This document shows positions 9,926 through 19,514 of a DNA stretch of 64,000 bases, piece after piece (within the stretch, counting starts at the first letter, position 1; every line of letters starts with the position of its first letter). Source of the stretch: Aphanomyces cochlioides (taxonomy: Eukaryota > Oomycota > Saprolegniomycetes > Saprolegniales > Verrucalvaceae). Location: the NCBI GenBank assembly GCA_019828595.1, contig JAHQRK010000005.1, positions 3,162,001-3,226,000 of the forward strand. Direction: 5' to 3'. The notes under the pieces were generated by a model, which was given only the letters and a program-made list of their open reading frames with translations, did not search any database and was not told the origin of the DNA. A program made the position numbers and the translations under genes.

Positions 9926-11707
9926 ATGTTGACAAGAAAAGAAAACTGTCTCCCAAGAGCTTATTTCTCACCTCTTCAAGAAAGTTTACACATCGCTGAC
10001 CACCGAGAGATGCCGCCAGCTGCGCTGTCTCCTCTGTCGCATTCTCCTCGGCGACAGTTCCATCCGTCGCCTCTGGCGATACAAACGCCCAAGTATCATT
10101 CTCCATTCAGTCAATACCAGCCGTCGGCCACAGACCGCCCGTCGCTCAAGAGAGAAGGCATCGCAACGTTGGATTCGACACGTCAACGAATGTCGTTCGT
10201 CTCGGCCAACTCGGTCATTCTCCTCCAGAACTCACACTCCGACGTCGCGAATGTCCCCTTTCACGATGAAGACGACGACGAGAGAGCGCTCACTCTCGGC
10301 CGCGTTGCATGGATCGTCTTTTCATCGATCGTGATTGGTGCTGTCTTCCTCTCCGTTATGATTCTTTTCAAAGGCAACGGCATTATCTTCCTCATGTCCT
10401 ACCTACTTCCGATTATCAACTATGAAATGTCATGGTATAGCCATGCAATCATCCAAACGCTTCTCCGACCCTTCCAGATTTACTACAACATGGACACTGT
10501 TGCGACCGCTACAGCTGAAGACAAGTCAAAAACTACCGTCGCTCAAACGTGGGGCGACCGTGTTGGCGCCTCTGACAAGGCTATGGGACTTGTGATTTCA
10601 ACCTTGGTTATGTTATTGTGTGCCGGTGTCACTGCCGTGCTCCAGTTGTACGGCAACCTTGGCTTGAGCAGTATGGCTCTATACATGGTTCTTCCATACG
10701 TGGCGACGACCACCTTTGTGGCCGTTGGTTGCGCGATGTTCACACCGAGTCCGATGGATGGCTGCATCCTTCTTCTCCAGCAAATTGCCTTCTGTGTGAC
10801 CGCATTCAATAGTTTCTTCTCCTGCAAGGAAGCCGTTAACGGTGTCGTCCGTCAAATCACACTGGTTGATGGTGGCTACTCTATTGCCATTGTCTTGGTC
10901 CCCATTGTCATTTTCCGCATCGTTCGCTCGACTGAAGTGGTTCGAACGGGTCTTGTCCTACTCCTTGACCTCTTCTGCGTCCAGTATGTCACATCAACCC
11001 TCATGCTCCTTGCGACTATTGTCGATAACTTCCTGGCCCAAGACCAAGTGCTCGTTGAGGTCCCACAGCATCGAATGCTGGCGCTTGTGAGCTGCTTTCT
11101 CACTTTGTGGGTGACAGATCTCGTTACTCAGCTGCTCATTCGTCGACCAAAATGGGCCATCGTTGCTTGTGGCATCATTGCTTCGATTATAGCCACTGTG
11201 GTGCTGAAATACGCCATTGCTCCACCCAATGTTGAGCTCTGTCAATGGTACCATATCGTCTTCATCATCCTGGGAAGTTGCCTTTGCCACGTTGGAACGT
11301 CGTTCGTAGCATTCTTTCGGCTCCTAGCTGGCAATGCCCGGTTATCCAGATGGCTTGTGCGACTTCAGTACCTCCTTCTCCTTGGCGTGTTTGTCATGTT
11401 GTATGAGCGTGTGGCTTGGGTGGAAACCTTCAGCACGACAGTCGACGATTCAATTCGTATGGTCACTCAAATGTGGGTGCGCATCGACAATACATCGTAT
11501 CAAGCGTTTGACCAAAACCAAAGCGAGTACCAATTCCTCTACCAAGTGCGGACTCTGATGGAAATGGTCCATGCCAGCTACACGCCAGCCAAGATGGATG
11601 CCATGTTTGTCCGCAACACGCATCACTTCCTCTTTGATGTTGGCACATGCGTCGTGCAGTCCATTCAAGAGAATGTGACGGGAAAGCAATGTTTCAGCAT
11701 GTTTTAA
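9926..11707 (+). CDS. Polytopic protein, divergent CDP-DAG-synthase-like paralogue without the signature
   Basis: Single-exon frame of 593 residues. The first 120 residues are polar (Ser/Pro-rich, then DEDDDERAL); the rest contains around ten hydrophobic segments. It parallels the CDP-DAG synthase at 14223-15770: LLPIINYEMSWYSHAI here against VVAVCNYEYAWLSHRI there, and near the end LLLLGVFVMLYERVAW against AMLFLGAVFVLYHRIAF. Between those landmarks the enzyme's signature (KR, KD, PGHGG, DRxD) is replaced by FFRLLAGNARLSRWLVRLQY. I infer a non-catalytic membrane paralogue, probably in the ER. The alternative is an unrelated polytopic protein with chance resemblance. Confidence 0.55.
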   Translation: MLTRKENCLPRAYFSPLQESLHIADHREMPPAALSPLSHSPRRQFHPSPLAIQTPKYHSPFSQYQPSATDRPSLKREGIATLDSTRQRMSFVSANSVILLQNSHSDVANVPFHDEDDDERALTLGRVAWIVFSSIVIGAVFLSVMILFKGNGIIFLMSYLLPIINYEMSWYSHAIIQTLLRPFQIYYNMDTVATATAEDKSKTTVAQTWGDRVGASDKAMGLVISTLVMLLCAGVTAVLQLYGNLGLSSMALYMVLPYVATTTFVAVGCAMFTPSPMDGCILLLQQIAFCVTAFNSFFSCKEAVNGVVRQITLVDGGYSIAIVLVPIVIFRIVRSTEVVRTGLVLLLDLFCVQYVTSTLMLLATIVDNFLAQDQVLVEVPQHRMLALVSCFLTLWVTDLVTQLLIRRPKWAIVACGIIASIIATVVLKYAIAPPNVELCQWYHIVFIILGSCLCHVGTSFVAFFRLLAGNARLSRWLVRLQYLLLLGVFVMLYERVAWVETFSTTVDDSIRMVTQMWVRIDNTSYQAFDQNQSEYQFLYQVRTLMEMVHASYTPAKMDAMFVRNTHHFLFDVGTCVVQSIQENVTGKQCFSMF

Positions 11708-11766
11708 ATAATGCGTGGTTGATTTAATGGACGATGAATGTTTCAGTGAGGATTGAATTACAGTAT

Positions 11767-12458
11767 CTATAGTTCATCGTGGTCGTCAAGCGGATCGTTG
11801 TCTGGGTGATGGAACTCCGATTCATGCGCTAAGGCGTACAAGATGTCTTCCTCAAGAGTCTCAAAGTCCACGTTGTAAGCGTGGCGCTTCCAAGGGTATC
11901 CATCCACGACGATAAACTTTTCAAAGTTCCACTGGACAGGTTTGTTGTCGAGGGAAGACTTGAGCCATCGATACAATGGATGCGAGTTGGGGCCGTTCAC
12001 ATCAATCTACACTCGTCAAGTCAAAGACTTCACAGCCTGGTGGGTTATGCACCTTGTCAAAGATGTTAAAATTGACGTTGTACTTTGTCTGGGCAAACTT
12101 GACAATTTGGTCATACGTGCCAGGCTCTTGTTCGCCGAATTGGTTGCATGGGAAGGCCAAAACTTCAAAGCCAAAGATGTGATATTCATCTTGCAACCTC
12201 TACACATTCGTCATGCTTCATACATGATCCACGAGGGAGGAAGATCGTGCGAACCTGCAATTCGCGGTAGTTGGAGTCTGTGAAGCCACATTCGCTCGCC
12301 ACGTTTACAATAAGCATAACGGGCGTGTGATCATACTTTGCAAGTGGATAGTCTTCGTTGTCCTTCTTCGCCATAAAGTCGTAGATAGACTTCTTTTCCG
12401 TTTCGGCGAAAACAAGAGCGAGCAAAGCCACCAACGTCGCCACAATCAAGCTTCGCAT
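11767..12458 (-). CDS. Glutathione peroxidase, Cys type, ER-retained (HDEL)
   Basis: Thiol peroxidase reducing (phospho)lipid hydroperoxides. Three exons give about 197 residues. Family motifs: VNVASECGFTDSNYRELQ with Cys (TGT codon) where selenoproteins have Sec; VLAFPCNQFGEQEPG; and VQWNFEKFIV with the conserved Trp. MRSLIVATLVALLALVFAE is a clear signal peptide, and the last four residues are HDEL, an ER-retrieval signal, so the protein should reside in the ER lumen, as animal GPx7/8 do. The start at 12458 is chosen because it begins the signal peptide; the frame opens further to 12500. Three CCGGAT motifs lie 45-80 bp upstream. Confidence 0.9.
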
Positions 12459-12502
12459 GCTTCGATGGAATTTCCAAAATGACGGTTGACGACATGACAA
12501 TC

Positions 12503-12537
12503 ATCCGGATAACATGACCGGATATCATTATCCGGAC
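12503..12537. promoter_or_regulatory. Cluster of CCGGAT motifs between GPx and TMEM258
   Basis: ATCCGGATAA at 12503-12512, ACCGGATATC at 12517-12526 and ATTATCCGGAC at 12527-12537, in the divergent promoter of the peroxidase and TMEM258 genes. Confidence 0.55.
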
Positions 12538-12636
12538 AAAAATACTGTCTAATTTAATGAAATATTGACTTCCTGAGGTGATTTCAATTTGACAACCACA
12601 ATCGACGGCCACACGCACAGACTTGTCGCTGCATCC

Positions 12637-12901
12637 ATGGTAGATGACAGCCTCCTTCACGACGAAGCTCATGGACATGCGATAGGAGCTTCCATATACA
12701 AGCCCAGTACCAGTTGATTACTATGGCGTTCTTGCAGGGTTTCTCTCAGTGGTTGGGCTCGTTTTCATGGCGGCCTTTTTCACGAAAGGCATGAGCGCAT
12801 CGAAGAATTGGATCGTTGAATTGGTATTTGCCGCGCTGGCATCTCTCTTCCTAGGTCTAGGCACACTATTCCTGCTGCTGTGGGTAGACATCTACCTCTA
12901 G
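12637..12901 (+). CDS. TMEM258/OST5-like oligosaccharyltransferase subunit
   Basis: Small ER membrane subunit of the N-glycosylation complex. After splicing the protein is about 73 residues: MELPYTSPVPVDYYGVLAG, a first hydrophobic span (FLSVVGLVFMAAFFT), a loop (KGMSASKNWIVEL), then a second span VFAALASLFLGLGTLFLLLW ending VDIYL. This matches TMEM258, whose end reads [20 protein letters not shown] and whose start reads MELEAMSRYTSP. The coding exon opens with GAG at 12686 after an in-frame stop that belongs to an intron (12640-12685, GT-AG); the upstream exon would contribute only the ATG at 12637-12639. The exon-2 assignment is firm; the ATG-only exon is inference. It ends 38 bp from the convergent AMPK beta gene. 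Confidence 0.8.
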
Positions 12902-12939
12902 ATCTGTGGTCATCATGAGAGTCTCTATCTTACTTAAAC

Positions 12940-13911
12940 TTAATTCGATCCTGGCATTAAACTATAGTAAACAGTCGTCACGAACTTCTGCTTGTATCTG
13001 CAGTGCAAGCGGTCCTTAGTGGGATGGAAAATAGTCCATAGAGCGTACCGTTGAGTGATGCCCAAAACAATCATCCCGTCCTTGATCGCCGTGCTGTACA
13101 AATGATTCAGCGCAACATGCTGAGGCACAGGAAGCAAGCGGCAATCCACAGACGGTGGCGCCTAATATAGGGGGTGTTAATGGCTCATTGAAAACATTGC
13201 AGCATACTTTGTTGAGCATGATGTGACGCAGATGTGGTGGAAGCGGCGGTGGTTCTTTTGTGTACTCGTCGATGTCAGGGATAAATCGTCCGTAGACAGT
13301 TTCTTGGTCGTTGTCGTCAGGCTGGTCCAAGTCAACATCTGCGAGCGATGCAAAGTCGGACACATCAACATAGTTGTTGATATTGCCATCGACATCAGCA
13401 ACAGTTGGTTGATCGGGAGCAAAGCGCCATTCGTCGTCGACGACAAACTTGTACGCGTGCTTTCCTCGAGGCAAGTTGGCTATGTAGGTAAAATCATTCC
13501 CGGAGCGATGCATTGGGACATGCGCCGACCATCCATTGAATGTTCCTGTAATGCAAACCTATATGTCAGAGACAGGGTATGAGCACGAGCAAAGATGTTG
13601 GAAGGCATTACATTTCGTCCGCCGTGTTCCCATCGAAACACCATCGGCACAATATCGTTCTTGGACGAAGAGTCGGGTGTGCTGGTCGTCGCGCTCGTCT
13701 TAGATGGAACATACCTCGGAGAGTTGACCCCTTCCATGTCCATATCTGTATCACTATTCCTCGATGCTTGTGCATGATGGTTGGGGCTTCCGTAGTACAA
13801 TGCTGGCGGTTGCGACGGTCCTGAAATCGACGTGGCTGAATCTTTATGCGATTCCAACGTGCCCAAGTCGGTCGGATTTGAGTCATGAGGCTTGCTAGAT
13901 GTACTTCCCAT
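12940..13911 (-). CDS. AMP-activated protein kinase beta subunit
   Basis: Scaffold and glycogen-sensing subunit of the AMPK/SNF1 energy-sensor kinase. Four exons give about 272 residues, the usual length. The N-terminus MGSTSSKP fits an N-myristoylation site as in animal beta subunits. A Ser/Asp-rich linker is followed by a CBM48 glycogen-binding module (PMVFRWEHGGRN, VCITGTFNGWSAHVPM, FTYIANLPRGKHAYKFVVDD, NNYVDV), then the C-terminal ASC domain (PPLPPHLRHIMLNK, PQHVALNHLYSTAI, GITQRYKQKFVTTVYYS) that binds alpha and gamma. Introns of about 50, 46 and 53 nt restore frame. Confidence 0.95.
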
Positions 13912-14222
13912 AGTGTATTAGCTACACACACCATCAAATGTCCATTTCACTGTCGGTCGTACCGAGAGTCTTCCGGTCGGTCTCGGATGTCGGAGTAAGA
14001 ACAACAAAATCCAACGTGAGAAACACAAGCCTGTGTGTATTCTCTAAAAATGTCATTTTTCATCAAAATTTGAACAAAATTCACTGAAGTTATGAGAGAA
14101 ATTCAGTCATTTTTCATAAAATTGAAATGATATTTTAATTCTCAAGTTTTATTTTTGATACAATTTTCAAGTGAAGGAGAACATTAAAATATATTATGGT
14201 TTAGAACTGTGGACAAAGATGC
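13912..14222. other. AT-rich spacer
   Basis: About 310 bp upstream of AMPK beta and downstream of the CDP-DAG synthase stop. It is AT-rich with short runs of ATTTTTCAT-like sequence around 14050-14120; no coding frame is supported. Confidence 0.5.
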
Positions 14223-15770
14223 TCAAGTCGCGCCGCTGCCAGATTGAGCACGAAGCACCTTGTTCTGGATGTTCAAGTAGGTCAAGAGTGTATTGGAGAT
14301 GTCGCTGTCGTAGCCGCCTGGGAATGCAATGCGATGGTAGAGCACAAAGACAGCGCCGAGGAAAAGCATAGCGTCCACGCGATCGAGCAAACCTCCATGG
14401 CCAGGAATGAGCGTGCCAGTGTCTTTGACACCTGCGAGACGCTTCAACAGACTTGCAAATAGATCACCGTAGCGCGAGATAGCTCCACCGACAATGGCAA
14501 ATATAATGCGCCAAATTTGACGGTATTGGTTCTGTTTTTTGACCTTGTCGTCAACAGCAATGCCAGATTCTTGCGACCAGAGGGCATCAACAAGAAGCGT
14601 GGCTGCCAGCCCAACAATAATGCCACCAATCGAGCCCTCAATATCTTTGTTGGGACTGATGTGACGGGCCAAGAAATGAGAGTGTTTGAAGCGAAGGGAA
14701 CTCAGGAGATGACCGCAGAAGTAAGCTCCCGTGTCGACGCCCCAAACAACGGCAAGGAAGCCCAGAGCAATACGAGCCCCTTGATCGACTTGCATCAACA
14801 GAGCCGACATCGGTGAGATGAGCATTGAAATGTACGCAAATCCGATGCAATCGAGCATGACATGGAGGACGGAATTGATCGCATGGAGTGGGGTGACACT
14901 GCGCCACCATGCAACTCGGTTCATCAAGACAAATATCACGACGTTCATGCGTCCTGGACCAGAGGACATGACGTTGAAGCAGTTGGTGTCGTAGAGGAAG
15001 CAGGTAAAGAAGTTAAGAACCGCCCACGAGTAGACAAATTGTTGCATGATGGCGTTGATGGCAGCAGTCAGAGTAGGTGTCATGAGTGCTGAGAAGATAG
15101 TAATCCAAGTGGAGATAGAAATGAGCAGGATGAAGTCAAGCCACGTGTAGACCAGCGTCTTTTGGTAGATGTTGACGTATTGGACGGTCTGGTAATGGAA
15201 ATATCGGTTTTGGAAGATGAGGAAGATGCCAGTCACAATGCCCGTGATGAGAAACGCCGCTGCCCCAGCAGCGAGTTTAGGATGACGGGAGCCACAAGGA
15301 AGACGGGAAGCGGCCACTGAATGGACGTCCAGAGGCAAGGAATCTGCTGCGGCTTCTCCATGATAGCGGAAAGCATAGGCAGCTGTGAATCGATGGGCAA
15401 TTCTGTGGGACAACCAAGCGTACTCATAATTGCAGACGGCTACGACCATGGAACACAGGTAAATCGGGGCGGCTGCAGGTCCCAGACAAAGATAAACAGT
15501 GACTGCACCACCTAGGAGGAGCCCAGACGCGATGCGCTGGACCATGTTGTTTGTCTGGAATGCTGCAATAATAGGGTTCGCACTCTCTGGAAAAGGCGTG
15601 GCTTCGAGCTTCACGGTCTCTCGAGCTATGTCACGAGTGTCCGGAAAGTCCAAATCAACATCTGCAGTCATATGGCCTTCTTGTACGTCTTCATACGCCC
15701 ATTCCGATCGAGTCGAAGGAGGTTGTGCAGGTTGGGAGGTCATGGAGTCACGATTTGCTCGTCTGGTCAT
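14223..15770 (-). CDS. CDP-diacylglycerol synthase (phosphatidate cytidylyltransferase)
   Basis: ER enzyme converting phosphatidate and CTP to CDP-diacylglycerol, precursor of phosphatidylinositol and cardiolipin. Single exon. After a polar N-terminus of about 60 residues come eight or more membrane spans and, near the C-terminus, the complete family signature SLLKRLAGVKDTG followed by PGHGGLLDRVDA. The frame is open to an ATG at 15821, but those extra 17 codons contain an ATTATCCGGAT motif that lies 40-75 bp upstream of start codons elsewhere here; I therefore prefer Met at 15770 (MTRRANRDSMTS). A divergent paralogue lacking the signature is 2.5 kb away. Confidence 0.9.
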   Translation of the reverse strand: MTRRANRDSMTSQPAQPPSTRSEWAYEDVQEGHMTADVDLDFPDTRDIARETVKLEATPFPESANPIIAAFQTNNMVQRIASGLLLGGAVTVYLCLGPAAAPIYLCSMVVAVCNYEYAWLSHRIAHRFTAAYAFRYHGEAAADSLPLDVHSVAASRLPCGSRHPKLAAGAAAFLITGIVTGIFLIFQNRYFHYQTVQYVNIYQKTLVYTWLDFILLISISTWITIFSALMTPTLTAAINAIMQQFVYSWAVLNFFTCFLYDTNCFNVMSSGPGRMNVVIFVLMNRVAWWRSVTPLHAINSVLHVMLDCIGFAYISMLISPMSALLMQVDQGARIALGFLAVVWGVDTGAYFCGHLLSSLRFKHSHFLARHISPNKDIEGSIGGIIVGLAATLLVDALWSQESGIAVDDKVKKQNQYRQIWRIIFAIVGGAISRYGDLFASLLKRLAGVKDTGTLIPGHGGLLDRVDAMLFLGAVFVLYHRIAFPGGYDSDISNTLLTYLNIQNKVLRAQSGSGAT

Positions 15771-15805
15771 GCAAGGAATTGCATATTCAGCCTGTTTGGT
15801 CGAAT

Positions 15806-15818
15806 AATTATCCGGATT
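15806..15818 (-). promoter_or_regulatory. AATTATCCGGATT motif upstream of CDP-DAG synthase
   Basis: Located about 40 bp upstream of the preferred start at 15770 and inside the longest possible reading frame. Confidence 0.45.
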
Positions 15819-15821
15819 CAT

Positions 15822-16197
15822 TAAAAATTACCTTAAATGTGAGATAAATCTCCAGATATTATGGGACTTTGCTCAAGCGACTGTACTGATGTTAGGTATT
15901 TTTTTTATAAACACACAGTGTTGTTCTCAGCATCACGTGCTGTCTAGTCGTTGCAAGTATACGTCAGAGCGTATGTCGATTGCGGTAGAATGTATTAGAG
16001 GAGCTATATACGTCTTCTGAAGCGCCGCTTCGAGGGCATCCTGTGTTGATTCGAAGCAAATCTGGGTCATGCCATCCATTTTGAACCAGATTTATCTCAT
16101 CCTGATCAGATGTGAATGTCCCAATACTTGTTGTCGTGATAACGTGTTTTCCACACGGGACAAATGTGTATTTTGTATTGAAGTTATAAATAGCTTT
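15822..16197. other. Intergenic spacer
   Basis: About 376 bp between the transporter stop and the CDP-DAG synthase upstream region. A short T tract (about 15900-15906) and no supported coding frame or repeat. Confidence 0.5.
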
Positions 16198-17646
16198 TCA
16201 CATCGAATGCATGTTGACATGGAACTTGACCAATGCGACCACAAAGGCAATCGACGTCATGACGCCGCCAATGAGGACTGGAAGAGCGTAGCCCATGGAC
16301 GTCCGTACGAGAACCGAAGAGAGCAAGTAGTTGAGGAACTGACCGACGCATACGGCGGAATTGAGCGCGCCACTAAACATGCCAAGATCTGGTGAGTCGG
16401 CGCCAACGACATGGACGACAAGTGGCAGCGTGAGCAAGTAGATCGTTGCCTGCGTAATGCTACAGAGGGCTGCTATACCAACGTCAACGACCACCGACTT
16501 GGAAAACGCCATGAGGATCAACAGCATTTGGGGAACGATGCAACAGACTGTCACTCTTCGTGCGCCATAGCGCTTGACGAGGTACGGCAAGCACAGAACA
16601 ACCACAAGCACAACACCTTGCATCATGTCAGCAACGCCAGCGAGACGGACACCATCGTTGTAAGTTGTTTGCTGTGGTGAGCAAGCATCGTGGTCGGACT
16701 TGCCACAGATATCAGCGCCATCCGAGGCCCCGTCTTTGACGACGAGGCCGAAGAACTGACCCTTGGCACCGTTGTACGCCGTGTATCCATACTGAGTGAG
16801 CCCAAGGATGATGAAGTAGACACCCAGTTGCGATGGAAGGGTTTTGATGCCAACGTAGACCGAGCGGAATGCTTCCATGACGCCTTTGGATGAGCTCTCA
16901 ACGAGGGGAGTCTCATGGGCAAACCAACACGTAATAGCCGTCGTTATGAACATGGAGATCATGAGCATGGCCAAAAATGACTGCAGGGTTTCATAGGCGG
17001 GGCCAATGGCTGTAATGTAGAGCGAGACAGCAAGCTGTCCTCCTGCAGTAACGATGCCACCAACAACGGCTCCAGTCACTTGACGCTCTCCAGCAAAGTC
17101 GACCATAAGCAAATTTGCAGGCACCATGGCGACATTGAGCGTAATGTCCATGAAAATGTAGCAAAGGATTGTGATCGCAGCTGTCCAAGTGCGTGAGTCG
17201 GGTGTGTCGCCAAATGCATTGCCAATGTCGCGTGAGAATGCTAAGATCATCCATGTTGCGATGCTAGCTATCGCACCGAACAGTATAAACGGCCGTCGGC
17301 GACCATAGCAACTTCTGCAACGGTCGCTCAGGACACCGACTGTTGGGACAACGAGGAGGCCGCAGATGGGGCCTACGAGCTGAACAAGTTGAACTCCAGA
17401 CGATGAGAGGAGGATTTCAAGCAACGGTCCAAGTGCCGACCACTGCGCTGACCAGGCCATGTTGATCGCTAACCGAGGTGCTGACAGCATGATCAACAAC
17501 GGAATCGAGCAACCCTCGGTCCCACTGCAGTCTGTAGCGCGTGTCGTCGCGTCTGAGTCATGCGATAAAGATCCTTCCGTCGGCGATACCACAGCGCAGA
17601 ACTTGTCTTGGTCCGCGACCACGACTTGGATCGGCATTTCGTCCAT
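16198..17646 (-). CDS. Sucrose-type (SUT/SLC45-like) MFS transporter
   Basis: Plasma-membrane sugar/proton symporter of the major facilitator superfamily; 482 residues, single exon, about twelve membrane spans. Diagnostic N-terminal features of the sucrose-transporter family: NMAWSAQWSALGPLLEILL in the first span, VGPICGLLVVPTVGVLSDR, then CYGRRRPFILFGAIAS carrying the RRRPFI signature. A large central loop contains SSKGVMEAFRSVY. The C-terminal half includes QMLLILMAFSKSVVVDVG and LVVHVVGADSPDLGMFSGA. Substrate is inferred from family only. A relic of this gene's 3' third lies at 1060-1335 on the other strand. Confidence 0.85.
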   Translation of the reverse strand: MDEMPIQVVVADQDKFCAVVSPTEGSLSHDSDATTRATDCSGTEGCSIPLLIMLSAPRLAINMAWSAQWSALGPLLEILLSSSGVQLVQLVGPICGLLVVPTVGVLSDRCRSCYGRRRPFILFGAIASIATWMILAFSRDIGNAFGDTPDSRTWTAAITILCYIFMDITLNVAMVPANLLMVDFAGERQVTGAVVGGIVTAGGQLAVSLYITAIGPAYETLQSFLAMLMISMFITTAITCWFAHETPLVESSSKGVMEAFRSVYVGIKTLPSQLGVYFIILGLTQYGYTAYNGAKGQFFGLVVKDGASDGADICGKSDHDACSPQQTTYNDGVRLAGVADMMQGVVLVVVLCLPYLVKRYGARRVTVCCIVPQMLLILMAFSKSVVVDVGIAALCSITQATIYLLTLPLVVHVVGADSPDLGMFSGALNSAVCVGQFLNYLLSSVLVRTSMGYALPVLIGGVMTSIAFVVALVKFHVNMHSM

Positions 17647-17860
17647 GGCCGATATGGAACATCCTTTCGATGTTCACTCATCCATCGGATATTTGCATTC
17701 GAACTGTCCGCTATACGTCGGGTATTTGCGGTCAAAATTGCGTTATCTACCCGGTATTTGATTACTGTCTGTCGGGTATTCGTACCAGCTACAATCAACC
17801 AGGACTGTCTACCCAATTTCGACCATCAGCCCGGAGCAATCCGACTGACAACATGACGTC

Positions 17861-19514
17861 CATGATGAGATTGCTGCTTGACGGGCTTTGAAACGCTGTG
17901 AACTGCAGCAGACTGAGGAGAATCGAGCAGAGAGTGAGCTCGAAGTGGTGTGGCTACGCGAGCGATCGGCTTTTGAGATCGTCGTGATATCATCTTCGTA
18001 ACAGAATTGTGGCCGTACGGGATTGACGATGGAGATGCTCGATGTCATGCAGCCATAGGAGATGTTTATGCGAATCACTTGAAGGAATCTCACTACCAAG
18101 CTGTTGAAATGGATGAAACCAGCATGGGAATGGCATATGCACACGAATTGTACAACGAAACGCGAGATCACGACTGTTTGTCGACGAAACGATTTCAGCC
18201 ATATCACAACGACGTCCTCCATTACGTTGGACGTCACTGACTTCTCAAAAAGCTAGCGACGTCAAATAGTTTATTACTGCACAGCGAAGAAACGCCTCGG
18301 GGGAGACTTTTCTTTCGGTCGTCTGGTGCCACGAACTCTTAGATAAACATGATGCGAGAACTTACGATGGAGAGGTTGGAGAGGCATTTGAACGTGGGGG
18401 AGAGCTGGCTCTAGACAAATACGATCATTGCATGGCAGCACGCAAGGTGTCAAGTGTACTGGAGAGCCGTGCAGGACGGATCTTGCCTAGTGAGAATGTG
18501 AGATTTTCAGAGACCGACTTGATGTACTCTGTCGTTGGAAGTTTGAACATCCGCCGTGGAGGGATTCGTTCACTACAAGTGTCGATCAGGATAAGCTGCT
18601 TGGACCGAAGAGAACCTGGATTGTCGTTGGAGAAGGCCTTGCGTCGGACTTCCTGCCCCGGGAGACTTTGCTGGGGACAGTGGAGCACGAGGAGTCGCCG
18701 TGTCGAGAGCGGTTGGGGAGCTGCCTGCAATGGAAGGTGCACTACAAGATCACCATCATGTGTTTCCAGCACGCCGTCATGACGAACACAATCGTCCGAG
18801 CGAGCAGTTTGGGACTACAAGAGTCTTTTGAGCTCACAGGTTCCGTGGCAAGAGGAATACCTTCGCTGGGATGGCACTTCTGCCTTGGGCGGTGACGTCG
18901 ATCTAGCAAAATGGGTTGAGCCGCTCACGGGTGTTGCATCCCACTTGAATGACTTTGATGGGCTAGCAGAAGAGTTTGAGACGCCAAGCAGACAGTGACT
19001 TGCCTTTGTGCTGGTGAGACTTGTCGAGGGGGCGTCGGCGACTTTCTGCGTGAGAGATGAGACGTGATACGAGCGACGAAACAAACATGGCAGTCGGAGA
19101 CGGTGGCTCAAGGAGAGGATGGTTGAGGCTGAGTCATGTTCATCGAGATCGTCATGGAAAGCGGGCGTACCTCTGAAGAAGAGAGCCTGAGAGACAACTA
19201 GAACGAAGGGAATCGTGATGGAGGAGTTTGTCACCGTCGTACGTATCAAGGGCTTTGAGATCTTGTCGAGGCGGGCTACGTCGTGGTTTACCTTTGGTTT
19301 GCATCATGACGTCGTACCTGATTTGGATCTCCATCTCGGTTTGAGCTGTCAATTGTCTAAGCGAGGTGTGATGGAATGCGCTAAGTTTGCCTACGCGAGT
19401 GCGTCCTCGGTGATGTCTGGCAACGCAAGTGGCTCTGGAGACTCAGCTCGAGGTTCGTTTGGTCGATCCACATGCGGCTCAACCATGGCCAGCGGAGGAA
19501 TGCTGTACCAATGA
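17861..19514 (+). pseudogene. Coding debris, unidentified multi-exon gene relic
   Basis: Several stretches in changing frames look protein-coding but cannot be joined into one gene: a charged helix (RALKRCELQQTEENRAESEL, after an in-frame stop); a stretch near 18230-18420 (ETFLSVVWCHELLDKHDART, then EAFERGGELALDKYDH); SENVRFSETDLMYSVVGSLN; an overlapping frame with RTWIVVGEGLASDFLPRETL; and KWVEPLTGVASHLNDFDG near 18910-18990. Stops and frame changes separate them. The layout (helical start, globular body) may be an oomycete START/M96-like protein, but I cannot establish that. A competing minus frame spans 18815-19249. Confidence 0.35.

Noticed and set aside
11767..12458. Selenocysteine reading of the glutathione peroxidase
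   Set aside because: The catalytic codon is TGT, not TGA, so it is a Cys enzyme.
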